Shown here: positions 1-6,633 of the stretch, piece after piece
How positions within the stretch are numbered: the stretch's first letter is position 1
How the letters are laid out: each line of letters begins with the position of its first letter
Assembly: GCA_028868555.1 (NCBI GenBank)
Contig: JAGWUG010000017.1
Span: 1-10,625 of the forward strand
Direction of reading: 5' to 3'
DNA: 10,625 nt
DNA from: Actinomycetales bacterium
GTDB lineage: Bacteria > Actinomycetota > Actinomycetes > Actinomycetales > Microbacteriaceae
The notes under the pieces: model-generated
What the model was told of the DNA's origin: nothing
Seen by the model: the letters and a program-made list of their open reading frames with translations, nothing else
Database searches by the model: none
Program-made: the position numbers and the translations under genes

Positions 1-729
1 GTGAAGTCGGCCATGTACTACCCGGCCGTGCTGTTCCTGCTTGGCGTTACCTCGGTGATTGTTCTATCCACCGTTGTCTTGCCAAAGTTCAAGACCTTCT
101 TCACCAGCCTCGACACCGAGCTCCCACCTGCCACCTCTGCCCTCCTGGCGATTACCGGCTTCGTGGGCGAGTTCTGGTGGGCTCTGATCATCGGACTCGT
201 GGCAATCGTTGCCGGAGTTTGGGCCTGGCGAAACACCCCGAATGGCCGCCTGGCGATCGACCGCTTCACCCTACGCATTCCAATCTTTGGAAACCTGCTG
301 CAGCTGGTTGCCCTGGAGCGCTTCTGCCGCATCCTGGGAAGCCTCAACGACACCGGCGTTACCCTCACCGATTCGCTGAAACTGGCATCGGAGGTTTTGG
401 GAAACAAGGCCTACGAGAAGGCAGTCATGGGCACCCGCGACGGAGTGATCCAGGGCCGCGGTCTGGCCGACCCAATGCGCGACACAAAGATGTTCCCCGA
501 GGAATCGGTCCAGATCTTCCGCGTTGGCGAGCAGTCGGGTCTTCTCACTCAGCAGCTAAAGCACGCTGCCACCTACTACGCCGGTGAAGTTGACTACCGG
601 CTCAAGAACCTAACCGCACTGATCGAGCCAGTGGTGCTCCTGGTCATTGGTGGCGGTACCGGATTTGTTGCCGTGGCGCTGGTTTCAGCCATGTACGGCA
701 TTTACTCATCTCAGTCAATGGGGGGCTAG
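1..729 (+). CDS. pilC: Type IV pilus platform protein PilC/GspF, C-terminal part (5'-truncated by the window)
   Basis: Inner-membrane platform protein of type IV pili and type II secretion. In the family it sits in the cytoplasmic membrane and couples the assembly ATPase to pilin insertion. The 242 visible residues start in the membrane segment after the first T2SSF domain (hydrophobic residues about 5-28), followed by a hydrophobic stretch at about 57-75. The second T2SSF domain follows at about 96-222, with family-like features: an LERFCRILGSL helix, the GVTLTDSLKLA stretch, the FRVGEQSGLL motif at 173-182, and a C-terminal hydrophobic helix at about 208-232 after NLTALIEP. Full-length members are about 400 aa, so roughly 160 residues lie upstream. 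The GTG at position 1 is most likely an internal Val codon, not the start. The stop lies 6 nt before the next prepilin gene, so it is part of the pilus operon. The family call is firm. PilC rather than GspF is chosen because no secretion genes are visible. Confidence 0.93.
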   Translation: MKSAMYYPAVLFLLGVTSVIVLSTVVLPKFKTFFTSLDTELPPATSALLAITGFVGEFWWALIIGLVAIVAGVWAWRNTPNGRLAIDRFTLRIPIFGNLLQLVALERFCRILGSLNDTGVTLTDSLKLASEVLGNKAYEKAVMGTRDGVIQGRGLADPMRDTKMFPEESVQIFRVGEQSGLLTQQLKHAATYYAGEVDYRLKNLTALIEPVVLLVIGGGTGFVAVALVSAMYGIYSSQSMGG

Positions 730-735
730 GGAAAT

Positions 736-2271
736 ATGGAAAAGATAAGAAGCTGGTACAGCCAGCAAAACGAGCGGGGATCATCGCTGCTCGAGGTAAT
801 TGTTGCCGTGGTGATTCTGGGCGTGGTCGGTTCGACCCTGCTCGGCGGCCTCAATTCGGCCAACCTGGCGCAGAAGAAGACCGCTCAGGTTGCATTCGCC
901 GAGAACGCAATGCAGATGGGCAACGACTCGCTCGCGCTCTCGAGCTTTGTCGCCTGCGACAACACAAGCCAGAACCCATACGGCAACCTAAGCCTGCCCG
1001 CGAACGTGACCGTGATTTCGGTGGCCGTGGTGGACCCAACCACCAACGCGGTAACCCCCTGTTCCGCAATCACCACCGCTGCAGCCAAGAGCGCCGAGAC
1101 CATCCAGCAGATCAAGCTTCAGTACACCAACGCAATCACCGGAGTGAACCGCATTCGCTACGTTCAGAAGTATCTGCAGACCCTGACAACCAACCTGAGC
1201 ACCGACTGCAAGGCAGTGGGTTACCGCGTAAATGCCATCTCCCCATCGAGCCTGACGGTAATCGCCGGCGACTCGGGCAGCTACACCAACCCAATGAGCA
1301 CCACCTGCGATGGATTCGGAACCGACAATGTCTTTTCGGCATCTGCGGTTACTGGTGTGACCGCAGTGGTTGATGCCAAGAACTACTTGACCATCAACAC
1401 CTCAACCACCACCCCAACTGGAAACAGCGCGGTTCGCGTTGACGCCAAGGATGCCCTGACCGGCACCGCGGCCATCTACTCCTCGGCAAACCTGGTGGTG
1501 GCCCCAACCATGAGTCTGGCCAGCGGAAGTTCCTGCACCAGCAAGTACGTGGCCCTGATCGGATACGGAATGGTCAGCACCGGAAGCTGTGGCTCGGTTT
1601 CGTCCATCAAATTCACCCTCACCGGTGGAGTTCGCAACACAGCAGTGACAAGCTCGTGGCGAACCTCATCAACCTGGCAGAGCAATACGGCGAGCGCCGC
1701 ACTCCCATTCGACCTAACCGTTGCCAACAATGTGGGCACCCTGACCTACAACAGCTCAGTGGCGAGCGCCGCAACTTACACCCTGCCGCTGATTGCAACG
1801 GGTGGTGGCCTAAACAACCCAATGTCGGTTGGTTCGGTCAACCTCGTGGTTCGCGACAAGCTGACCTTCGGAACCTTCACTCCAACTTGTTCCTCGAACT
1901 ACTTGGCCAGCAGCAGCAACTCCAACTGCAAGTTCAGCCTTACTTCGCTTCCTGGCACCGGCTGGCCCGGAACTCTTTCAAACATGAACTTCGTCTCTGC
2001 AAACAGCGCTGCTTCGTTTGCAAGCGACAATGTCATTCCTCTGAGCTACAACTCTTCGGTGGATTGGCAGGCAGGCGCCAGCCAGGTGCAGTTCGGAAAC
2101 AAGTCAAGCTCAAGCGCAGGCCTCTGCTCGGCTTACCGAGGTTCTGGCACCACCTACAAGACCGGCTACACCGCCGGTAGCGCATCCGACAGCATCCAAC
2201 TTGGATACGTAACTGAAACCCTCAACGGTGTAACCCGCAACATTCCAATCATTGTGACGGTGAAGTGCTAA
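736..2271 (+). CDS. Large minor pilin, PilV/GspI-like N-terminus with a 470-aa beta-rich ectodomain
   Basis: Pilin-like subunit of the filament encoded by this operon. Residues 1-15 are a short polar leader ending in Gly15. Processing by prepilin peptidase would leave Ser16 at +1 and Glu20 at +5 (GSSLLEVIVAVVILGVV), followed by a hydrophobic helix to about residue 38. Usual minor pilins are about 120-200 aa, but this one has 511. The rest is rich in Ser, Thr, Asn, Gly and Ala and reads as beta-strands. I see probable modules at about 165-255, 256-375 and 376-511, each closing with a similar strand (ANLVV, VNLVV, IIVTV). Ten cysteines all lie outside the membrane helix, and the last residue is Cys. 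The start at 736 follows an AGGGA a few bases upstream that overlaps the pilC stop. The order (before a J-like and a K-like protein) and the N-terminus suggest the GspI/PilV role. The ectodomain family is not recognised; adhesion is an inference. Confidence 0.85.
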   Translation: MEKIRSWYSQQNERGSSLLEVIVAVVILGVVGSTLLGGLNSANLAQKKTAQVAFAENAMQMGNDSLALSSFVACDNTSQNPYGNLSLPANVTVISVAVVDPTTNAVTPCSAITTAAAKSAETIQQIKLQYTNAITGVNRIRYVQKYLQTLTTNLSTDCKAVGYRVNAISPSSLTVIAGDSGSYTNPMSTTCDGFGTDNVFSASAVTGVTAVVDAKNYLTINTSTTTPTGNSAVRVDAKDALTGTAAIYSSANLVVAPTMSLASGSSCTSKYVALIGYGMVSTGSCGSVSSIKFTLTGGVRNTAVTSSWRTSSTWQSNTASAALPFDLTVANNVGTLTYNSSVASAATYTLPLIATGGGLNNPMSVGSVNLVVRDKLTFGTFTPTCSSNYLASSSNSNCKFSLTSLPGTGWPGTLSNMNFVSANSAASFASDNVIPLSYNSSVDWQAGASQVQFGNKSSSSAGLCSAYRGSGTTYKTGYTAGSASDSIQLGYVTETLNGVTRNIPIIVTVKC

Positions 2272-3146
2272 TGACCAAGCTAAATCTCCGCTCAGATGCC
2301 GGTTTGACGCTGGTTGAGATCATCATTGCCACAGTCATCACCGCCCTCATCGGTGTGACTCTGGTGCGCATCACTTCCGACGTAGCCAACGGCTTGGGCT
2401 CGACCGTAGGCCACGTGGTTGCCACTAACCAGACCGTGAGCTTTGCTCGAACCCTGCGCAATGACATTGGCGGCGCCCAGGACATTTATCCGTTTGGTTC
2501 TAACCCTGCCCCGGCCGACTCGCAGACCTACCTCTGCAGCAGCTGGGATGGCGTGGCCACCGACTGGACCGACAGCACTGCCGTCAACTTCACCCGCCCG
2601 CTGTTCACCATTGCCTACCCATCGGTGAACTACGACCAGGCCTCGCTAACCGCACCAACCTACGCTCCCCCAACCCTGGGCTGGATAGGTTACGAGATCC
2701 GCAACTCCACCGATGCCGATGGCATGGTGACCTATGAGTTGTGGCGCGTGAACTGTGCCGACAATGCCGGAATCTCCAGCAATGTGGCGAGTGTCAGCCG
2801 CAAGCTGGTGGACATCGGTGATGTTTACAGTTTTGACGCCGCAGCAGTTGGAGCCGTTGACGGCAACAGCCCAAACGGTGACCCAGTGCTGTTCTGTCAG
2901 CCAACCACCAACCTGATCAACGGCGTCACCAACGACATTGGCAACCAGTGTGCTGTTGCCGGTGTGAACGCCAGCACCTCGGGTTCCAACGGAACCAACT
3001 TTTACTTCCAGTTCAAGATGCCATACATCGCGAACTCGGCAACCAACCAGCCGGGCGCAACCAACTCCCTGCAAACACTGTCGCCATCTGACGCCAAATA
3101 CAGCAACCAGTTGACGCAATCAATAACAAGAAAGATCGGTAACTAA
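2271..3146 (+). CDS. Minor pilin, PilW/GspJ-like
   Basis: Second pilin-like protein, 291 aa from the ATG chosen here. The leader is 11 residues ending in Gly11. Processing gives Leu12 at +1 and Glu16 at +5 (GLTLVEIIIATVITALIGVTLV), followed by a hydrophobic helix to about residue 33. The start-proximal sequence and the SFARTLRNDIGGAQD stretch after the helix resemble the PilW/GspJ type, in which an amphipathic helix leads into a beta domain. About 230 residues of ectodomain follow with four cysteines, enough for two disulfides. The ATG overlaps the previous stop codon by one base (TAATG), and GGTGAAG at 2259-2265 fits as a ribosome-binding site, so translation is probably coupled. A GTG two codons earlier (2265) lies inside that site and is not preferred. 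The pilin-like call is firm; the J/W assignment rests on order and N-terminal style and is moderate. Confidence 0.85.
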   Translation: MTKLNLRSDAGLTLVEIIIATVITALIGVTLVRITSDVANGLGSTVGHVVATNQTVSFARTLRNDIGGAQDIYPFGSNPAPADSQTYLCSSWDGVATDWTDSTAVNFTRPLFTIAYPSVNYDQASLTAPTYAPPTLGWIGYEIRNSTDADGMVTYELWRVNCADNAGISSNVASVSRKLVDIGDVYSFDAAAVGAVDGNSPNGDPVLFCQPTTNLINGVTNDIGNQCAVAGVNASTSGSNGTNFYFQFKMPYIANSATNQPGATNSLQTLSPSDAKYSNQLTQSITRKIGN

Positions 3147-3147
3147 C

Positions 3148-5157
3148 ATGAAGTCCCTGAAGAACACTGACTTCCTGAACGGAAAGTCAGATTCGGGTGC
3201 GGCCCTTGCGCTTGTGCTGCTCATGGTTATCTTTCTGAGTCTCTGGCTCAGTTCGGTATTCCTGGTGTCGGCATCAAGTAAAAAGGCAATCGACACCAAC
3301 ATCGCGCAGGCCCAGCTGAAAGACACCAACATCGATGCAGCGTTGCAGCAGGCTTTGGCGGTCATCAACGGCCAGAGCGTTGGCTCCACAGCACCTGGCT
3401 ACAACGGCAGCTGTGCCTCTACCAACATCAACTACACCGCGCCTGACGGCACCGTCATTCAGGTTCAGTGCACCCAGGCAGCGGACTCCGGCATTGCCGG
3501 CCCGATCGCCTCGTTCGTGCTGACCGGCACCAACTCAACCTGTGGCACCTCGTGTGTTACCGGTGTGGACGGCGGCTTGAACATTGTGTCGAGCACCACA
3601 GCCAACCAGTGTGCAGCCATCAGCAAGTTCAAGTTCACCGGTGGAATCTTCAACTCCTCCGGTTCGTTCCAGAACGTGAACGCCTGCACCACTCAGGTGG
3701 ATGCCGCTGCCGGCCAGAACCAGCCGATCATCACCACTCCATCCTCGGCTCTTCCAGGATTCCCTGCGAGCAATGGTCCACCTCAGCAGGTAACCAACGG
3801 CCCAACCCAGAACATTCAGCCAGCTCGCATCCAGCCAGGTGCTAACGCCAACTCCACCAGCCCTGACGTAAACCCAGCCGGATCGAACCCACCAGCCGGT
3901 TCTTCGAGCAACGTGGTTTTCGACTACCTGCGCAATGAGAGCCAGAAGCTGGACAAGGACGGCGACAAGACCGACAGCAAGAACCTCGCGCAGATCTCTT
4001 ACGCCGGAACCAAGGCAGACACCTGGGACGCCCGCGCCACTGGAGCCTGCTCGGTTAACACCTGGACTTCCGGTTCTGGTTTCGATGGCGCAGTGCACAT
4101 CTCGCCTTCGAGCACCAAGAGTGGCTTTGGCCGCATTACCGGCAGCATGCTTCAGCGCCTGAATGAGCTCAGCAACTGCTCGACCCCGGCCACGATCATC
4201 TTCGAGCCAGGAACTTACCGTTTCGTGGCAGACAAGACGAGCACCAACAAGTCCAGCTACGAGTGGCTGATTCAGAACGGCACCAAAGTCATCGGCGGTG
4301 TTCCTGTGAAGGACAGCAACGGCAACATCACTGACTGCCGTACCGACCTAGCCGGCGTTCAGCTGCAGTTCCAGGACACCTTCCTGACCTTCAGCCAGAG
4401 CAAGGTTTGGCTTTGCGATGACGTCACCGGATCCACCGAGGCTGCCCACCAGCACCCAGTGATCTCGGCTCCTCGCAACGGTGACGGTGCTGAGTTCAGC
4501 TGGTCGGCAAACGGCCGCAAGAACTCCAACGGCGACGACGCGTTCCTCAGCATTTTGGACTACAAGACCAAGACCACTGGACACGAGCACGAGTACAGCT
4601 ACCTGACCACCAGCGAGAAGAACTACCAGGACCGTGAGGGTTCCGACCATAACGGTAAGTTCGACACCTGGAAGTCATCGGAGCAGAGCACCTACGCAGC
4701 AAGCCTGCACAAGACCGTGGCTCAGCTCACCAGCGATGACAAGATCAAGGGTGAGGCCAAGCGTGGAATCCGCGATGAGCTGGACAAGAACGACCACTAC
4801 TACTCGGTCTCCAGCTGTCAGGTTTGTGTCACCATCCACGGCAGCATCCTGGCTCCGGCCGGATGGGCAAACACCTGGGAGAACTCCCTCGTGAAGTGGG
4901 TTGTGGACCTGGGCATGAACTTCCGTGCCATGACCGTTCACATCGACAACGAATCGAGCAACAACAGCCGCGCGATCCCTGGCCGTTACGCCGGTGACCG
5001 TCTGGTTCAGCTGCGCTTCCTTGCCAAGACCAAGGGCTCAAGCGTCTTCAAGCCAATCGGCATGGAGACCGTGCAGATCGCCGACTACCAGGGCCGTCAC
5101 CCTGGATCGGGCTACAAGGTCATTGCACGCCAGCTGAACACCAACACAAACGGCTAA
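3148..5157 (+). CDS. Giant PilX/GspK-like pilin lacking Glu5, probable tip subunit with a novel C-terminal domain
   Basis: 669 aa. The leader ends at Gly17 and the hydrophobic helix begins AALALVLLMVIFLSLWLSSV. Position +5 is Leu22 instead of Glu, as in GspK- and PilX-type proteins, which in type II secretion cap the pseudopilus tip with GspI and GspJ. Layout: helix 18-45; helical stretch to about 75; first ectodomain about 80-190 with six cysteines; a Pro/Asn/Gln-rich linker about 192-254; second domain about 255-669 with six more cysteines. The second domain contains an EF-hand-like acidic loop at 269-280 (DKDGDKTDS), a beta-helix-style strand (IIFEPGTYRF, about 350-359), two His-x-His sites (434/436 and 479/481), a CQVC pair (557/560) and a strand reading TIHGSILAPAG. 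I do not recognise a family for it. The gene starts one base after the previous stop, with only a weak ribosome-binding site, so coupling is likely. The pilin-like N-terminus is clear; tip location and adhesion are inferred. Confidence 0.8.
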   Translation: MKSLKNTDFLNGKSDSGAALALVLLMVIFLSLWLSSVFLVSASSKKAIDTNIAQAQLKDTNIDAALQQALAVINGQSVGSTAPGYNGSCASTNINYTAPDGTVIQVQCTQAADSGIAGPIASFVLTGTNSTCGTSCVTGVDGGLNIVSSTTANQCAAISKFKFTGGIFNSSGSFQNVNACTTQVDAAAGQNQPIITTPSSALPGFPASNGPPQQVTNGPTQNIQPARIQPGANANSTSPDVNPAGSNPPAGSSSNVVFDYLRNESQKLDKDGDKTDSKNLAQISYAGTKADTWDARATGACSVNTWTSGSGFDGAVHISPSSTKSGFGRITGSMLQRLNELSNCSTPATIIFEPGTYRFVADKTSTNKSSYEWLIQNGTKVIGGVPVKDSNGNITDCRTDLAGVQLQFQDTFLTFSQSKVWLCDDVTGSTEAAHQHPVISAPRNGDGAEFSWSANGRKNSNGDDAFLSILDYKTKTTGHEHEYSYLTTSEKNYQDREGSDHNGKFDTWKSSEQSTYAASLHKTVAQLTSDDKIKGEAKRGIRDELDKNDHYYSVSSCQVCVTIHGSILAPAGWANTWENSLVKWVVDLGMNFRAMTVHIDNESSNNSRAIPGRYAGDRLVQLRFLAKTKGSSVFKPIGMETVQIADYQGRHPGSGYKVIARQLNTNTNG

Positions 5158-5210
5158 CCACCACTAAACCAAATCGCTAACCACTCACCACCGCACGAAT
5201 GGGGCAAAGA
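5158..5210 (+). promoter_or_regulatory. C-rich, G-poor spacer before the last pilin gene
   Basis: This 53-nt spacer is the only gap of more than a few bases inside the pilin operon. From 5158 to 5198 it is close to half C with only three G. It has no obvious hairpin. The 9-mer GCTAACCAC begins at 5153 and again at 5176. Such composition could be an unstructured translation leader or a Rho-entry site. A promoter with clear -35 and -10 boxes was not seen. The GGGG at 5201-5204 is placed to act as the ribosome-binding site for the ATG at 5211. Confidence 0.35.
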
Positions 5211-5699
5211 ATGAACAACAAATGGCAAAAGCGCACCGATGCCGGTTTCTCGCTGATTGAGATTCTGATTTCGGTAGTCATCCTGGGAATTCTGAGCTCC
5301 ATCGTGACGGTGAGCGTGGGAGGTGCGCTGTACAGCGCCAACCTCAAGCAATGCAAGACCGATTTTGGTACCGCGACTCTGGCTGCAAACGCCTGGTTGA
5401 ACGACAACACCAATGCGGACGGAACCGTGGACTTCTCGTCCTGGAACACTTCCACCGCATCGGTGCGCTACAGCTATGACCTCTACTCTTCTGCCGATTC
5501 CTCCGGTAACAAGACGCTGGCGGGCCTTGGCTACATGCAGGCGTTTCCAGCGGTTGGAACCGGCAGCAAGTACCAGCTGGGTTGGGGCTGGAACACCAGC
5601 ACCAAGCAGGCTGTGATTGGGGTTTACAGCCCTAGCAGCACATCGGTGCGATATGGCAACAGCAACACTTCCGCCGACTGCGATTCAATACCGCGCTAG
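5211..5699 (+). CDS. Type IV pilin (compact, classical N-terminus)
   Basis: 162-aa pilin with a textbook prepilin N-terminus. A 12-residue basic leader ends in Gly12, then Phe13 stands at +1 (methylated in the family) and Glu17 at +5 (GFSLIEILISVVILGIL), with the hydrophobic helix reaching about residue 36. The ectodomain is about 115 residues, with only two cysteines: Cys48 just after the helix and Cys157 six residues from the end. They could form one disulfide closing the C-terminal loop. Its size fits a filament subunit or a small minor pilin of PilE/GspH kind. Whether it is the major pilin cannot be decided, because genes upstream of the window are unseen. I chose ATG 5211 over the in-frame ATG 5199, because 5211 has GGGG six bases upstream while 5199 has no ribosome-binding site and would lengthen the leader to 16. 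It is set off from the upstream pilins by a C-rich spacer, so it may be expressed at a different level. Confidence 0.88.
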   Translation: MNNKWQKRTDAGFSLIEILISVVILGILSSIVTVSVGGALYSANLKQCKTDFGTATLAANAWLNDNTNADGTVDFSSWNTSTASVRYSYDLYSSADSSGNKTLAGLGYMQAFPAVGTGSKYQLGWGWNTSTKQAVIGVYSPSSTSVRYGNSNTSADCDSIPR

Positions 5700-5834
5700 C
5701 AGTTGCGGATACACAACTAAATAGATTTGCAGTTGGTTAGCGGTAGCCGGCTGCAGAGCCAGAACGAACTGACACTTACTCTGGCCCTCGCTGTTCATTC
5801 ACCCACGGCTTCCCCTGGCAGTAGGCTGAGGAAC

Positions 5835-6398
5835 ATGCAAAACGGAAGTCGCCACCCGGTTAGTCTCTGGGTGGCGGCTTTCGCTTTAACGGCCGCTCTG
5901 CAGATCTTTCGAGGGGCGCTAGAAGACACAATCATCTTCGTCGCGGGTGGTCTACTCATACTTTTGAGCACCAATGTTTTAGCCAAAATCAACCTGCCGA
6001 GCGCAAAGTTGACCGCGGGTTCCAACCTCGACTGGGCGGGCATGATTTTGCTATTCGCCCTCGCCTTCACGCCACGTCACACGTTCTTTAACCTGGGTAT
6101 TTTTGTGCTGCTCCTGCCTCTGGTTTTGTTCATGGCATGGGGCGCTCATTCTGAGCCTGTTCGCCAGCTCACCAAACGTGATCGGGCTACAAGATTTGCT
6201 TGGAGCGCCTGGGCCATTGTGATGTGCCTGTGGGAGTTCTCGGCCAACATTCTCGGCCAGCTCTCCAAGGTGCCAGATGCCTTCCCCACCATCTCGGTTC
6301 TCGTCGACCCCATCTTGAAGTTGGAGCTTGGTCAGGCCGGCTTTGTGGTGGTCTGGCTGCTGGTTGGCTACTACCTGCTGAAGGCGGGCATCAAGTGA
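5835..6398 (+). CDS. Hypothetical multi-pass membrane protein
   Basis: 187 aa from the start chosen here, function not recognised. Hydrophobic segments suggest about six membrane helices: residues about 8-25, 31-47, 56-72, 77-95, 115-138 and 163-182, with short loops. The loop RQLTKRDRATR is basic and probably cytoplasmic. No catalytic motif, cysteine pair or transporter signature is visible. The reading frame is open back to 5727, but ATG 5835 is preferred: it has GAGGA at 5828-5832 just upstream, and the extra N-terminal residues would be polar and low in complexity. The start is nevertheless peculiar, because a 15-bp hairpin covers codons 3-17. The stop overlaps the GTG of the next small membrane-protein gene, suggesting the two work as a pair in the membrane. 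The coding call is firm; the exact start is moderate. Confidence 0.75.
   Translation: MQNGSRHPVSLWVAAFALTAALQIFRGALEDTIIFVAGGLLILLSTNVLAKINLPSAKLTAGSNLDWAGMILLFALAFTPRHTFFNLGIFVLLLPLVLFMAWGAHSEPVRQLTKRDRATRFAWSAWAIVMCLWEFSANILGQLSKVPDAFPTISVLVDPILKLELGQAGFVVVWLLVGYYLLKAGIK
5843..5883 (+). terminator. Long hairpin inside the first codons of the next gene; candidate terminator or attenuator
   Basis: Bases 5843-5857 pair with 5869-5883 (15 pairs including two G-U), enclosing an 11-nt loop. The GC-rich core is GCCACCC / GGGTGGC. The 3' arm runs into a modestly T-rich stretch (GGCTTTCGCTTT). It is the first strong hairpin after the last pilin stop at 5699, so it may end the pilus transcript. It lies within codons 3-17 of the membrane-protein gene that starts at 5835, so it could instead reduce translation or act as an attenuator. 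There is no real U-run, which weakens the terminator reading. Confidence 0.5.
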
Positions 6399-6610
6399 GC
6401 ACACACGCTATAACAGTTGGTGGCTACCTCGTGCTGCTGGCCCTTGGCTTCGTGCTTTGGTTTACCACCCGCACCGATGCACACCCGCGCCTCACCAGCC
6501 TCAGCAAAATGTTTGAGCACCTGCTGCGCTATCGCGGCACCCGCCTCGGCCTAATCATCTTCTGGTGGTGGCTGGGATGGCACTTCCTGGTGAACGTGGT
6601 TCAGTACTAA
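6395..6610 (+). CDS. Small membrane protein, DUF6186-like
   Basis: 71 aa from the GTG at 6395, which overlaps the previous stop (GTGA). AAGGCGGG just upstream can serve as the ribosome-binding site. The N-terminal helix (about residues 5-25, ITVGGYLVLLALGFVLWF) is followed by a short basic amphipathic middle with a LTSLSKMFEHLLRYRGTR stretch and a Trp-rich second helix (IIFWWWLGWHFLV). This pattern matches small actinobacterial proteins annotated as DUF6186 as I remember them; I could not search to confirm. The function is unknown. The stop-start overlap with the upstream six-helix protein suggests translational coupling and perhaps a joint membrane complex. The frame is open upstream to 6200, but that part overlaps the neighbour's reading frame and is a shadow. 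Confidence 0.75.
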   Translation: MSTHAITVGGYLVLLALGFVLWFTTRTDAHPRLTSLSKMFEHLLRYRGTRLGLIIFWWWLGWHFLVNVVQY

Positions 6611-6621
6611 GTTCCATGAAG

Positions 6622-6627
6622 TAGTTT
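6622..6627 (+). promoter_or_regulatory. Candidate -10 box for a leaderless VOC-gene transcript
   Basis: TAGTTT matches the TANNNT form of the actinobacterial -10 element and ends six bases before the ATG at 6634. That spacing would place the transcription start at or next to the A of the ATG. The gene has no ribosome-binding site upstream, which fits a leaderless mRNA, a common arrangement in this phylum. The match is short, so it may be chance. Confidence 0.35.
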
Positions 6628-6633
6628 GGTGTC

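Noticed and set aside
1656..2180. A 174-codon plus-strand frame inside the 511-aa pilin gene
   Set aside because: Its composition (Gln/Arg/Leu-rich) is typical of an off-frame reading of Ser/Thr/Asn-rich coding sequence.
736..2271. Possibility that the serine/threonine-rich pilin is a phage tail or S-layer protein
   Set aside because: The prepilin leader, Gly(-1), Glu(+5) and the position directly after pilC make a pilin-like protein far more likely.
3535..4098. A 187-codon minus-strand open frame opposite the giant pilin gene
   Set aside because: Mirror of the pilin coding sequence, without a ribosome-binding site or family features.
5701..5735. AGTTG, CAACT, AGTTG in a row, which could form two alternative hairpins like a small switch
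   Set aside because: Only five base pairs in each alternative, with loops of 8 and 12 bases, and no coding leader. It is too weak to call.
5745..5756. Palindromes AGCCGGCT and CTGCAG between the pilin and membrane-protein genes
   Set aside because: Short palindromes are expected by chance at this base composition and are not repeated elsewhere in the window.
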